This document shows, one piece after another, positions 37,401-50,040 of a DNA stretch of 64,000 bases. This stretch comes from Manduca sexta. Taxonomy: Eukaryota; Arthropoda; Insecta; Lepidoptera; Sphingidae. The notes below the pieces were generated by a model. That model did not search any database. It was not told where the DNA came from and worked only from the letters and a program-made list of their open reading frames with translations. The stretch covers positions 4,880,727 through 4,944,726 of the forward strand of contig NC_051123.1 in the NCBI RefSeq assembly GCF_014839805.1, read 5' to 3'. Position numbers and translations under genes: made by a program. The first letter of the stretch is position 1; every line of letters begins with the position of its first letter.

Positions 37401-38865
37401 GCTATATTTACTATGGCGACACCAACATGCCTACCGAAGACTCGCTTTACCTGTTCCAAGCACCTATATACTATGGTGAGTAGATATACAGGATGTTGCA
37501 AAAAGTAGATTTACATTTTACGCCCAACAACCAGGGTAGTAAATATTACCCGCCTGATAATTTATTATACAGTGTGTTTAATAAAAGTGGTATTACTTTA
37601 AAAGTCATTCAACTGTTGTCACAATTTTCAATTTCATATAGAAAGAAAAAATATTAATTTGTGTGACTGTTTTCTATAAAATTATTTCTAATACCCATGT
37701 CAGGAGGTATCCGATCGGCCATTATATTAACCAAACTGACTATGACTGATTTTTTCTTTTCTATTATACAGGGTTCAAAAACAATTGAAACAATAATTAT
37801 TTCTTATATTTACGCGAATATTAAACATCGGAATAAAACGATTTTTTAGATTTTATCGCGGATTTTTATATTTTGTATTATTGTAAAATGAAGGCAGATA
37901 TTGTAACTGTTTTCGGACGACCAACACCTCATTCCATGACCATGAAAACGGCAATCTTCGAAACCTAGGGAGAAAATAAAAATATTAAAAATGGCTATAA
38001 AATCCAAAAACTAGTGTTATTTCGAACTCAAAATAAAATGTATACTATTATATTAACTAAACAGTCTACTATTCTATGTTACCCAGGGTTCACAAACAAC
38101 CGCTTGCAAGTGTTCTGCAAGCATAACCTGCAGAGCAACGTGTCGCCGGAGAACGTCCTCGCCATACTGCAAGCCGCTGACCGCATGCGCGCCGCCGACA
38201 TCAAAGAGTATGCTCTGAAGATGATTGTGCACCATTTTGGACTGGTAAGTGTCGATAATTTGATCTATAAATACTAATGAATCTCGAAGTTTACAATTTA
38301 CCCAAGCCCCTTATCCCTCTCGTAATAGTCACCAGCGCATTTACTATTGGCTAATTATATTTCATGTTAAGATATGATCTATATTAGTACCAAATTTCAC
38401 TGGAATCAGTTCAGAAGTTTATAATTTTTTTCTTTCAAACATCTTGACAAACCTTTCCATTTATATCAATAAGATAAGATTAACAGGTAGTGTTAAAACA
38501 AAGAAAAAAAATCCTTCATCACAGTCTTATCCAAAAGGATATGAAGGGGTACAACTAAGGCACCCACTTTTCGCCATGTGTGCTCCGTCCCATGATATGA
38601 TAGGCGACGATACAACCATATCGGATACAACGTACTGACCCCTGCTAATTTATTGTTTACCATAAAATCTCAACAGGTCGCAAGACAAGAAGCCATCAAG
38701 AACCTAGCGCAGCCTCTCCTGGTGGACATCATATGGGCGTTGGCAGAGGAGCCGCACTTCGACTCGCCCCTCCCCGTACAGCCTCGGTCACTCCCGTCCT
38801 CGTCATCCGCGGACACACTCACAGACGACCCCGAGTACGCACGGCATAAGTGCGGAAAATCTTAA
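28486..38865 (+). CDS. Lztr1: Leucine-zipper-like transcription regulator 1 (Kelch-BTB-BACK)
   Basis: Substrate adaptor of a CUL3 ubiquitin ligase; in mammals and flies it targets Ras-family GTPases. Fifteen coding exons: 28486-28631, 29664-29835, 30584-30720, 31584-31698, 32090-32253, 33011-33181, 33652-33793, 34141-34304, 35227-35402, 35868-36063, 36406-36557, 36763-36941, 37349-37475, 38087-38244, 38677-38865; total 2388 nt, 795 residues. Starts MNNNLAKM; the family motif [10 protein letters not shown] follows. Six Kelch-type units: [48 protein letters not shown]. Then two BTB/BACK modules, around [11 protein letters not shown] and around [10 protein letters not shown] with [17 protein letters not shown]. 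Exon 4 end is ambiguous by one codon (31695 or 31698). Several middle exons are very GC-rich, exons 13 and 1 are not. Introns carry MITEs, SINEs and a Penelope-related fragment. Confidence 0.96.
28812..29112. mobile_element. Harbinger-like MITE with TTA target duplication
   Basis: Terminal inverted repeats of about 30 bp: GGGGCCGTTCAAGTATTACG at the left and its near-exact complement at the right, differing at one base within the next ten. Flanked by TTA on both sides (28809-28811, 29113-29115), a three-base duplication of the PIF/Harbinger type. No coding capacity. It lies in Lztr1 intron 1. Confidence 0.88.
29960..30340. mobile_element. 381-bp MITE carrying CRE and E-box
   Basis: Perfect 13-bp inverted ends, TAATAGGGGACCG and CGGTCCCCTATTA. 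A second, older copy lies at about 54735-55060. Both contain GATGACGTCACGTG, which is a full cAMP-response element overlapping a CACGTG E-box. It lies in Lztr1 intron 2 and has no coding capacity. Confidence 0.85.
30765..30905 (-). repeat. 3' fragment of SINE family B
   Basis: Reverse-oriented match to the end of the element at 33285 (TATACTGTCCTACTGTTGGGC, then the complement of CGAGGGTGTGT). Only the tail half is present. Confidence 0.6.
32646..32904 (+). mobile_element. tRNA-derived SINE, family A
   Basis: Full-length copy in Lztr1 intron 5, with head, GATATTTGGG block, CCCTTCGGGG and TATG tail. Flanks repeat ATAAATTGTTAGTT (32632) and ATAAATTATTAGTT (32905), one mismatch, so the duplication is still visible. 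Slightly diverged from the copy at 16249: GGTTAGAATCC in box B. Confidence 0.88.
33285..33590 (+). mobile_element. SINE family B
   Basis: tRNA-like head with TAGCCTAGTTGG and GGTTCAAATCC (box A/B-like), then the block AAGGAAAACATCGTGAGGAA and a tail ending in GCCCGTGCCCAACAGTGGGA. A 5' copy lies at 61374-61567, and tail fragments at 30765 and near 43235. It lies in Lztr1 intron 6. Confidence 0.8.
34385..34480 (-). repeat. retroelement tail shared with 41195-41290
   Basis: The complement reads TTTATGGGCGGTCGTATC, then ACCATCAGG...AACGGCAAGCT and CATTCAAAGCAATAAAAAAA. The plus-strand block at 41210-41290 matches through the same landmarks. The A-rich end fits a poly(A) retroelement tail. Confidence 0.65.
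34898..35169 (-). mobile_element. tRNA-derived SINE, family A, with perfect target duplication
   Basis: Minus-oriented full copy in Lztr1 intron 8. Flanks repeat TGAAACAATATTA exactly (34885-34897 and 35170-35182). The long open frame running through it arises from the SINE and is not a gene. Confidence 0.92.
37060..37150. repeat. non-LTR retroelement tail fragment
   Basis: Short GC-richer block (CTTGGGCTATCTCTGCTCC, then GGCATTAAGTC, then AATAAAAAATG) resembling tails of lepidopteran RTE/BovB-like elements. It lies in Lztr1 intron 12. Family assignment is tentative. Confidence 0.35.
37836..38010 (+). mobile_element. short element related to the Penelope-like terminus
   Basis: Matches the complement of about 26545-26660, beside the Penelope-like reading frame: AGATATTGTAACT, AACACCTCATT, CCATGACCATGAA, TCTTCGAAAC, GGGAGAAAA. 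Its own ends are imperfect inverted copies (GATTTTATCGCGG... and ...TATAAAATCC). It lies in Lztr1 intron 13. Confidence 0.65.
38515..38635 (-). repeat. fragment of SINE family A
   Basis: Shares CAACTAAGGCACCCACTTTT and CCGTCCCATGAT with the other minus-oriented copies, but the head is missing. It lies in Lztr1 intron 14. Confidence 0.65.
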
Positions 38866-40909
38866 ATACTGCATGCATCACAAGTAGATCTCTATTGAAT
38901 GTTGTGTAACATTATACGTATATAGGTCTCTTTCTGTCCTACTGCTGTGTTGAGCACTACTGAGCAAGTTACATACGCCTTGGTTCCTCGGTCTATTGCG
39001 GATTCTTAAGTGATTTTCCAGCAAAAAAAATATAGCTCAGTGCAGCGTGACAGAATTCTCATACCTTCGAAATTCATGTAGACTTCTCAGGTATGTACGA
39101 AAAAATTATAGGTGTTATATAATTTCTTGTCTGTTAAATTTCGAGATGTGAAATATATATTTTGTCCCAAATATATCAGGGTTGTAAACTGCATTTAATG
39201 CCAAAAATGTCTGGATGTCAAAATATGTCCTAAAAATGTGTTATTTACAATACATTGTCTTAACAGATTTAATTTTATATTTCTAGTTGGTAAGTGAATA
39301 TGTAACAAATAAGCTAAGGCTGTGCATTTACTAAATGGCGCGAGCAGACGGAACGTCTTTAAACACAATTATATTTAAATTTATGAATAACTCTTATACC
39401 TTGAATTGTACTTGGTTGAATTTAGTTATAAAATGAAATGTCTGTGTACTAAACTGTTCTTAATTATAAAAAATATTTCTGCAATTATGCATAATATGTT
39501 TAATAATTATCATTCCTATTTATTATATTACACATTATTCAACTTTATTAGTAGATATTGTGAAATATACAAACATAAATCATGTTATCCATAAAATGTA
39601 TATTTAAATGTTTAAAAATTTGTTGGTGTCTCTTTATATATCTACATAATGTAGATAATTTAGTGTTGATGTCGCGCCTGCGCATATTTGATGTGTAGAT
39701 AACTAGTTTAGACACTAGGTTATCATTTTCTTTATTATAGAAATGTTACAAAAAGGTGAAATGAAGAAATGGCCGTCACTAGCAGCAGATAGCTCATCGA
39801 AGAGTAAGTGATAGGGATGCGACTAGCTGTGTTGCCAGGTTTTTTTTAATAGGGGCTGTGCCCCACACTTGGCTGTAGTGTGGACTGTTCATGAACATTT
39901 ATAAATCATTTCAAAAGTATACTTAAATAGTAAAAGAGTATTAGTAAATGTGTACTCATTTATGTTGTTGATGTCTCATTTAGATATAAGGGCATATGTA
40001 GACGCGTTTTTATGGGTCATTGCCACACTAATACGCGCAACTAGCGCAAGTATCAGACACCCGTCATCACAAACTACATCGTCTGCATAAGCCTTTAAAG
40101 CATACATTTAGACAAAAATATCAATTAAATAGTCCATTACTTTTCCAACTTGCATGGTACTTGGAATACTGATAGTCATTTTTGACCTTTTTATTCCAAA
40201 TTTCTTCACTCAGTAATAGTCAAAAATACTGTTACAGTATGGCTGCTTAGTCATAGTCTATCTAAATTTAGTCACAAGATCCCCTAGTCCCCTGTAACAA
40301 TGGCTTTATCAACTTTGACTAACTTCTAGCCCGCCATGACAAAGTGGCCATATCAAAAATGTTGCCTAAATTAAGTTTGCAATTTTCTTTAAGTATTACT
40401 TTTACCATAAAAGAGATCATGATTTTATTTTATATCTGTTTGTTTTGTAGGCCTTACATTTTTTTCTAGTTAGAAATTGTCTTTCATTGCAAGACTTGAG
40501 TATCTATTTCAATGATACCCAAGTTTTTTTTTAACATCAATTGCAATTTTCGTTATGTTGAAGCCAATCACTTTTTAATATACTTGCTATACTTATCACT
40601 AAATTTACAAAACAAAAAATTAAAATTATGAAAGTAAAAAATTTTCAAAGCTTTATTAGACATATTACTATCAAAGAATAGAAAGTTGGTTGCTGTATAT
40701 CCAATTTGTGCAATTGTAACTAATGCTAAGAAATTTCTTGTAGTATTAAAGTCCTACATAGAATATATTTGTAGATCTAGTCATTTTATGATTATTGTGT
40801 GTCTATTTTTGAAACATCTCATATTTAGAATAAAACAATATAGTGATTATTTAGTGACCATATTTAATAATTTAACAAATTAACTAATAAATGTATCATT
40901 GAAATTCAT
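38866..40909. other. Lztr1 3' flank and intergenic DNA
   Basis: No exon recognised. Probable Lztr1 3' UTR on the left. Short repeat remnants occur near 38930-39080. Lztr1 and UQCR10 converge here. Confidence 0.5.
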
Positions 40910-42190
40910 TTAGTTTTCATATTTGTGCTTGATGTCCTTCCACAGTTTCTGAAACAAAATATAAATATATAAAAATTATTGATACACTGATAACCTAAAA
41001 AATTTACAAATTATTTGTTTAGGTACCACAGCAATGTCTATTTATGCTGCCAAGTAGCAGTGTGTAGTCATTGTTGTGTTCCAGTTTGAAGAACATTGTA
41101 GCCAGTATACCTACTGGACAAAATAAGACTTAACATCTCACATCTCAGGATGGCAAGCGCAGTGGATAACCAAACAATACTTTTGGTGAGGTGCTAGATG
41201 GTGTGTCTACTGTTTATGGGTGGTCGTATCACCCACCATCAGGTGAACAGCAAGCTTGTCTTATCATTCAAAGCAATAAAAAAAAGACATAAGGGTGGGA
41301 TTGCAGAGGTTACTTTGCTATGGGATGTTGTTTCATCTAGTATCAGGAAAATATTAAAATATAAATTTTGTTTGGAACATCATATAATACAATTCTTTTA
41401 CAAACTTACACTTGACTATTTATACATACATCAGCTATCTATCAAGGTCTAAACCCAGTGGTAAAAAACTAATACACCTTTTTAATTTAGTCATATATAC
41501 AAAGTTCTATCAAGTTATGCTATCAAATTTTACCTATGCACCAGGTTAATAACCCATTGGAATGCCCAACTATAGTTATAAGAGAATTTTGAGAAATTCT
41601 ACTACAATCTTGCCTCTGTGGTATAAGAAATACATCAGACAGTTTTTTGATTCGTAATTAAAAAGTCCACAAAACATTGATCAATAAATGTCTTATAAAA
41701 TATGCACATATATAACTCAAGCAAAGTGTATTCATGTTTGATTTGGTACTATGTGCTATTTTAAAACTAAATGAAAAGGCTCTTCCCACGTAATTAGAAA
41801 CCACAGTATAATATAAGTAAAACTGTTTTATATATTTTGTTAAACAGGATTTAATCTACAGAGGTACACATTGCATTGACAATATTTAGTATAAGAGATA
41901 TATTCGTCCTTGAGTGAATAACATTTTTATTCGATTAAAATGTGTAAATAACCTAATAAAACTAATTGATATTTCTAATTAATTGATGCCCCAAAACCGT
42001 AACACATTCAAAAACAGTTTGTAGGAAAATTACATAACAAAACACTCACCCCCTTGTTCAGGTTTTCAAATATCGACTCTGAGATTAATTCGAAGGTCCT
42101 CTCAAAGAAGAAGGTGCCGCCAGCAACAGCTACGGCGAAAGTCGATGTGCGCTTGAAGACGGCGCGGTTTAACGTCGACCACATGGACAT
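40910..42190 (-). CDS. UQCR10: cytochrome b-c1 complex subunit 9
   Basis: Small inner-membrane subunit of mitochondrial complex III (fly gene oxen). Exons 42190-42050 and 40948-40910 join in phase 0, giving 59 residues, the usual family length. MSMWSTLNRAVFKRTSTFA leads into a single membrane helix (VAVAGGTFFFERTFE), and exon 2 supplies the typical KLWKDIKHKYEN tail. The short second exon (13 codons with stop) is easily missed. The intron holds a repeat at 41195-41290. Confidence 0.95.
41195..41295 (+). repeat. retroelement tail, partner of 34385-34480
   Basis: Carries TTTATGGGTGGTCGTATC, ACCATCAGGTGAACAGCAAG and CATTCAAAGCAATAAAAAAA. It lies in the UQCR10 intron. Confidence 0.65.
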
Positions 42191-43720
42191 TTTGGATAAT
42201 TTTCAAGAAAATCGCTCTCTCAGAAAGCTCTCTTGTCGAGGATCGGATTGTCAATTGTCAAACACTGATTGTCAAATTTGTCGACTAGTGATGTGTGTCG
42301 AGTTCTTTAGTTCGAGTTATCAGTAATTCAATCATATCGTTATTCTTAAGAGTTTTATTCGGAACTTCACAATCCAATTTAATTACTTAAACTTCTTAAT
42401 TCCTTACCGTTAACAGCTCTCAGTATAGTATATGATTTATGTATTAAAAACATAGGTACATATTTGCAACAAATGTTATCTTTGGCATTCAACTGCTAAA
42501 ATTTTGTAAAATTCTGTTTCATACAATTAAGTCAATAAAATTATAGCTCTTGTACTCCTTTTAGGCTCACGTTACTTATTTAGCCAAAAAAGAATATGAA
42601 TAAATTTAACGATCTATCCAACTACGAGCCTACCGAATTTACAACCATTCATAACACTATCTACGTTTGCCTCAAACATCGAGATTATTAGGTTATCGAT
42701 TTTTTCAAGTTGAGGGACGTACTTACTTGTTCATCACTAAGATTACAGAAAAAAAATGTAGTTGCCAGTTTAATATATAAAACATCCACCACAGAGTATT
42801 CTAAACGTATATAGAAAATATTTATTATTATTTCCCATCGATGATTGTAATAGTTCTCAACAGTTCTCAATTATCTTTGTTTCCGATCAATCATTACGCG
42901 TTTGCTCGGCATTTCGAATGCTTTATTAACATTTGAGGCGTAAATTAGAATTGAAGATCTGTGCAAATGACTTACATTCATCATGAGTCATTGATTAAAT
43001 TGTCGGTGCATAACTATTGACTACCTCGCATGAATGCTTTCTATGACTTTTGTTTTAAATTTTTTCTCATATCAATTGATAATAAGTCATTAATGTAACC
43101 ATTTTCTGTCCTCCCCATAAATTAGTAGGCTAGTCGCTAAATGCTATGCAGTGTACATAAACTTTCTCAAATTGGACCTTTTTCAACCTCTATTTCCAAA
43201 ACCTTTTTGTAAATACCTACTGGCAATGTTACCAGCCCTGTAATACTGACTCACTGTTGGACCCAGACCTCCTCTACATTACTGAAGGTTAAGGGTTCAG
43301 TCGAACTTGATCAACGACTATGATAGACTAGCGGATTGGCGGACTACATATAGATGACTTAGAAATTCTTAGTCAGATGTGTATAATTCTTCAAGATGTT
43401 TTTCTTCGCTGTTTAAAGGATCAATAATTCACAAAGCATTTACACATATACGTTCAAAGTTGGAGATGTATGGAAATTGGTTTCTGAAACTGTGGGCCCT
43501 TTTCATTTCGGACGTCCGCTCCATTCCCAACTTGGCTATTGCCAAGTTAACTGCCACATACATTATGAAAGAATATCTTTAGAATTTTTATTGTTCAATA
43601 TCCGCAGCTTTGAGATGTCGTATCATACGCTTGAATATTTTTGAAACACCATTTCGAGATGTCTATAAATCAGTCAACAAAAAGATAATATTCAAAATAC
43701 GATTTAGATAAAATAAAAAT
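42191..43720. other. intergenic DNA upstream of UQCR10
   Basis: Contains the UQCR10 promoter and the downstream flank of Rab35. A weak SINE-B tail fragment (ACTCACTGTTGGACCCAGAC) is near 43245. No exon recognised. Confidence 0.45.
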
Positions 43721-45409
43721 ACAGTTTTATTATGGGCAAAATATATCATCTATTTACATCTTTAAAAACAAATAAAATGCTGGTATGTACCTATGAACAA
43801 TAATTCTTAAAAATAATATATGAGTACTGCAACGAGACAAATCATGCATATTAAATAAAAAAGCATATGATATTGTACAAATGTAATGTACGGAATGATA
43901 ATTTGGCGAAAACAACACATCAACTTAACTTGCAAACTTATATGATGTAAAATATCAATACGCAACCAGGGGCATCGGTAAACATTTTAACATACACATT
44001 TACTAACTCACAAAAAAGTGAAAAACGCAATTATTTGACAGAACATATCGAATACAGAAGATATGTATTTGACTTGAGGATTTCTAATAAACACAGTATA
44101 ATTATGTAACCCAGTAATACGCATAATTATTATCAAAACGCACAATATAATGACTACTTATAATTTAAACCTCAGAGTCTTAGAACCAGGATGGCAAATA
44201 ATATTATAATCTCATTAAAATAGATAAAGAAACATTCCACATGTCAATATTATATTTATATTTTGGCGGCAAAATATGTATTTTCAGGCAAATTAATAAT
44301 GCCTCAATTAGAGTAAAAGGAAATCAAGTCCCACTTACCGTAAAGGCAATTGTATCCCTACAATTTTATCAGTGGTTATTCTTTTGAAAAAATACCAAAA
44401 ATTTAATTTGCAGAAAGTAATTCCAAATTGAGCTATTATTTGCTTAATTTTTTTATTATTTATTTTCCTCATACAAAATTACTCAGTATGGTTAACATAG
44501 CCTAGACTTAATCATCACTGCAAGTTATCCTAACTTTGCCACCATACTGTATAACAATTTTAATCCATCCTCCAATCTAGTCTGAGTTATAAAATGGTAA
44601 TAAACTCTCCCTAAGGGTATTAAATAAATTTGGAATTTCGGTTACACAACTGCACATATACTTTGCCAATATTTAAATAAAAAAATTATAAATAGTTTCT
44701 CACTATATAATCGCACTGGATTTCATCTATATTTTGATAAAATTAGCACTATTCAGTTTTGAGAGATTTAAAACACTTTCTATTATAACTCCAGTTGTCT
44801 TCCTTCAAATAATACTTTTTGTGTATAACATTACATATACAAATTTTATGTAAATATTTGTTCAGTTCTGCCATCCATAATACATGTTTATACTCGATAA
44901 AAGAAATAACATTACTGGATAATCCCATTCATATGATGTTCAACATTCCCATTGATACACAACATTCCATCACATATAAATTTTGATAACGAGAATACAA
45001 TCATACACATTAACTATGCATTCACAATACTCTAATAGTAGATTTTTGGAGTCACAATGTACATGCTCTTGACTCAAGACTGTCCAACCCAGCACATACA
45101 TGTAAGTAAACACAATGGGGATTACAAACGTGACCATTTGCACATGTAGAGATCAACTATTGTGTGCATTTGATACACTATAGACTCTATGCCGCGAGAG
45201 ATGGGCACGGATAAACATCTGTAAGACCAGATTACCCCACCCTGTTCATTATCTATTGTAACTATAGGCTCTAATGGTATACTGTAATGTACCATGTAGA
45301 AAAATACATTCCTCTGTGGTACAAGTGGTCTGCTAGGGTTGTGCAATATCTCTTGATATTTGAGCATTGGATAATCAATGTCCGTGGCACGTGGTGTCCC
45401 GTGCGACCA
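43721..45409 (-). other. probable long 3' UTR of Rab35
   Basis: No coding frame of note for about 1.7 kb past the Rab35 stop. A minus-strand AATAAA is near 43728. The 3' UTR extent is inferred only. Confidence 0.4.
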
Positions 45410-48400
45410 CTAGCAACATTTCTTCTTAGTTTTGTGACTCTTCTTTAAATGTACCGTGTCGTTTGATGTGACGTTTTGTCTCTCTTTCATTTCCAATTTC
45501 GATCGCAGTACCTGCGGGTAAAGAATAGTTTATTAGTTTCAAAAACAATATCATTTAATAGGATTAAAATTATTATGGTTTTGAATTCAATGTAATGATT
45601 AATTTCCTTTTTATGCGTACATATTAACTTTAACCTTGATATTGTGTGATATTTTTTACAAATTTGCTGATAAACAGTTTAGAAGATGCCCCATTACCTA
45701 TAAATAATTATAATCGCATAGGACATCCTCTACATAATATCCTGTAGCCCACATATATATTTTTTTGTTTAAATTCAATAGTATACTAAAAATTTTCCTT
45801 CCAAACAGCACATGTTTAGTAACGAAATATTAAGCTTAAGTTAATTATACTAATGTATTTAAACTACATAACGGCTAGTTACGTCGACATGCGTGCATCA
45901 CGCAAAAGTTCTTCACAAAAATTCATATTGTTTTAATTTTATTTATTTATGACCTTGTATTTATACAAGGTATAAACAATGGATTTTTCTTTTTAATATT
46001 ATAATATATATTTATTTTTAAATACATTAGAAGGAAGAGAAATTTTTACATCATAAATCTCTCACTATTTTCTCTTAAAATGTAGATTTTTAAGATCAGT
46101 CCAGGTTAGATGCTATTGATGTTATTTTTTCCTATGACTGGTTATATAAATATTTATAATTATCTTAACATATTTATAAATGTTAAGTTCCATTAACTAC
46201 ATCCTGCAGGTATAGGGTAATAAACAAAATCATCAAACTGTTATTTTCATTAAATCTTTACATTATTTACCACTAAATTTAATGTTTTTTTCTGAAAATA
46301 AATGTTGGTATCAAAACAATTTATACTATTAATAGAAGTTAAAGACATTTTTACTGTTGTATTATCATTTAAAGATTACCTTACAATCTTTGCATTTGAT
46401 AATCATGTATAATTTTTATTACAATATTGTATGATTTTCAATGTTGGTGCAACAATAAAAACATTTAATCAAAATAAAAATATATTCAAAAATATCACTC
46501 ATAATGCCTAATTCTTTTAAGCAACATTTTCAGATGTTTACATTACAATTCACCTAATTATTATCTATACTAATATTGTGAAGAGGAAAAGTTTGTGAGT
46601 TTGTAGGGCCTAATCTCTGAAACTATTGAATGATTTTGAAAATCCTTCCACCAATAGGTTGTTACATTATTAACAATTGTTACAGACTCCTTTTTATCTA
46701 GAAAAACTTCTACGGAGGGACAGAGCTACGGGCATCAATAAAACAAAGTAATTATTGCATTGTAACACTAACTCACCATTTTTGTGATGGTAAGAAACAT
46801 TTCTTCCACATTAATGTTTTCCTTTGCACTAGTTTCGAACAGCGGTATGTTCATTTGGTTTGCGAACCTCTGCGCATCCTCAGTGACCACCACCTTTCTT
46901 GACGGACAATCATTCTTGTTTCCAACTGTAATTTGATAAGATAAACATTTATGATATATTACAATAATTATATAACATACAGCTCTATTTTAATAAGTTC
47001 TGTACAATGTTGTGAGTTGGGCCTTTATATTTTTGTTAATAAATTATACTTTTTTGTGAATTTTTATACATGTTAGTGCTCTAAATTAAAGATATAAACA
47101 AATAATGGGACTTTCATATTGATTAGTACCTATATAATACTTTTTAAATATTATATAGGTACTAATAAATATGAATGTGACTAAAGTTATTTCATATGGA
47201 GAAGATAATGTGGGAGCTGTATATTTTATGGATTAAAGACATATCATTATAAACATTATTCACTTCAAGTTAAAGTGAAATCTTGTAATCATCGTTGGCA
47301 AATAAATTAATAAATAATCTAAGGGTCTGTTTATTTCTAATGTAAATAATTATGAAATAAAAAAAACATACCAATCTAGGTTAATTAATTCACACATTAT
47401 TATTATATATTATGCATACAGTTTCACTATGATTACATGAATGGCAAAAAAATATACAAACAATTTGCATTTTCCTTTGTTAACAAATGCCCATATTTCC
47501 CTTTCAACTTCCCTTATATTGAGTCAGAGCAAACAAAGTATATTACAAAAGCATTTTTATCATTACTTAAAAAGGAAATAGATAATACCTTTGTAAAGAA
47601 CAAAGACATAATAGCTATAATTCACTTCATTTTAATGGATATAATGAGAATTCACTGGAAGGCTACAGTTTAAAGTATTTTTATGGAAAATTGGTTAATT
47701 AATGTTTCCACAAAACTAATAATAATGATTTTTAGTGTAGACATTTATAGCTTTACACACATTATATTCGTTTGGAAATATAATTTGATTGGCATCTATT
47801 CTTTGATAAATGGTTATTGTTAAAATTCAAAAAGCTGAAAGGAATGAATTTGCCCAACATTGAAATTTTATTTCTATAGATAAGGTGGTAAATAATCATA
47901 AGTATGTGTTATATCTCAAATCTCCCTTAAATATATTTCCTTATAAGTAAATGAGGCAGTAAGGAGTTTGTAATTGTACCACATTATATAATATGTATTT
48001 CAGGTATTGATTGCTATAAATATACTTTATTACCATATAATTATTGTAGTCAATGAAACAAATTATTTGTTTATACTAGAGTATTAAAATACTGACTCAA
48101 TTACAAAAAAAGTTATACAAATACATAGACATCACAAAATTTACACCAAAATTGTATATTTAAACTGATAATTAAACCTATAATACTTTAAGACCATTGA
48201 CTCATAATAAACCTATAAAAATAAAAATAAAATAAACAAAAATTATTAATTTAGAACACAAGCTCTACATAACACAAGGAAAATGTATGTCAGTTTAATT
48301 ACTATTTTATATTGTAGTACCAAAAATATGTGAGGAAGCCTCTATACTTCAATTGTGTTCATCATGGGTCATAATTGCTATCCCCCACTATACTTATCAA

Positions 48401-49335
48401 AAAATTGTAGTCTACAGTTCATGAGTAACAAAGCATATTTCTCAGCATTTACTTTTTAAAGACTTAGTGCCTCTTCATTATGATTCATAGTAGATTTTCT
48501 GATAATTATTTTTATTCTATAGGGAATGATAACTCACAGATACTTCATGAAAATGAACAAATGTCTATTACATGCAATGCAATTTGAACATAAAGCAGAC
48601 AGTTATATAATCTTAATTTGGTAATCATTTTAATTAAGCAAAACAAATTGTATTGCATTGCTCCAGCTCACTTCTGGTTACTCAATTTAAAGAGATCTAT
48701 GACATTGCACAAATAATAACGCCTCTTTTATTGTCATTGTTAATATATCAATGTATTTGTTATGTATATAACTTCAAAACGCGATGGAGTTTACAAAGCG
48801 ATTACTCGATAATTGGTGTCATTTTTGAACTTAGGGCGAAGTGTAATGGTTTGTAGTTTGTAATTACGAGTCAGTAATGGGCGTAAATAAACTCACCTAA
48901 AACTTTGTTAACAACATCACAATTCTGTTCGATCTCGTGTAGCCATCGCTTCACGTTCGCGAAGGACTCGCCGTTGGTGACATCGTACACGACGATGACG
49001 CCGTGCGTCCCTCTGTAGTACGTGCTCGTGATAGTTCTGAACCTCTCCTGCCCGGCCGTGTCCCATATCTGCAGCTTGACTCGTTCACCGTTTATTTCCA
49101 AAGTTCTTATTTTGAAATCCACCCCTATCGTCGTGATATAACTACCGGAAAATGTGTTGTCGGCAAAACGCAGGAGAAGACAGCTCTTACCCACACCTGA
49201 AACATACGTTACTCCGTTGGGTCCGTTTTCTTGATATCAGTTGATAGAACACTACAGGCACATCATAGGCCTCGCCCACTCACCACTGTCACCGATAATC
49301 AGCAGTTTGAAAAGGTGGTCAAACTCACGCGCCAT
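45410..49335 (-). CDS. Rab35: Ras-related protein Rab35
   Basis: Small GTPase controlling endocytic recycling and actin organisation at the plasma membrane. Exons in transcription order: 49335-49284, 49196-48897, 46925-46777, 45511-45410; 603 nt, 200 residues, one less than human Rab35. Visible motifs: P-loop GDSGVGKS split across the first intron, switch I with [26 protein letters not shown]. The C-terminus ends KKKCC, a double-cysteine geranylgeranylation site. The sequence [20 protein letters not shown] and the run [12 protein letters not shown] distinguish it from Rab1. The long introns contain a Helitron fragment (46564) and an 18-bp palindrome (47122). Confidence 0.96.
46564..46745 (+). 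mobile_element. Helitron 5' end fragment
   Basis: TCTATACTAATATTGTGAAG, then GAGGAAAAGTTTGTGAG, is the usual start of lepidopteran Helitrons. No hairpin plus CTAG end follows, so the copy is truncated. It lies in Rab35 intron 3. Confidence 0.5.
47122..47166. repeat. 18-bp perfect inverted repeat
   Basis: ATTAGTACCTATATAATA (47122-47139) and its exact complement (47149-47166), separated by 9 bp. It lies in Rab35 intron 2. Function unknown. Confidence 0.8.
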
Positions 49336-50040
49336 ACTTTCACTTTATGGATAATATTACTCTAATTGGTCATGTGTTTACTACTATCGCTAATAATGGA
49401 GTTAAAGCAATTTTTACTAGAGAAATATTGACAAAACGCATGCCGTAGAACGTTACACTTGCGTCATTTTACTATACGTTCGCCATTGTTGTTTTTAAGT
49501 TACTAGAGTAAAAATAATTTAGTGTGACAAGCAAAATTAATTTTAGTTCTGAAATGCAAAGCATAAAATATGTTGTTTATCGTTTATACTAAGACCTGTT
49601 GTTAAATAAATACATAATTGTACTTTTCCTAATTGTGAAAATGAAACATATTAACGCGTACCTAAAATGTCTAAAATATAATTCCGGTAAATAAAGTAAT
49701 ACACATTTTTTATTATTATTATTAATGGTTTTTCTAATAATGCAAATTAGAAGTTCATTGATATATATTTTTACTTAGTTTAATCGAAAAAAAATATTTT
49801 CTGCATTCAATAAAAAGTATTCTTTTTTATTAAAAGTCATTGATATTTTTGAACGTTTTTGTACCCCAGTACACCCAGTACAGTGATTCATCCGTTGTAA
49901 CATTCTATCTCTGTCTTTCATCAGGGAGTTTGCTTAAACAAAGACAAAGCCAACAAATTTTATGAGTAATCAAATCTCTATGTATTAACTGTCAAACAAC
50001 AAAATTATAGGTGTGGTGCAAAAAATTAATTTTAGATAAA
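49336..50040. promoter_or_regulatory. divergent promoter region, Rab35 and Arpc4
   Basis: The 705 bp between two divergent start codons must hold both 5' UTRs and promoters. No TATA box or other named element is distinct in this AT-rich DNA. Confidence 0.4.
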
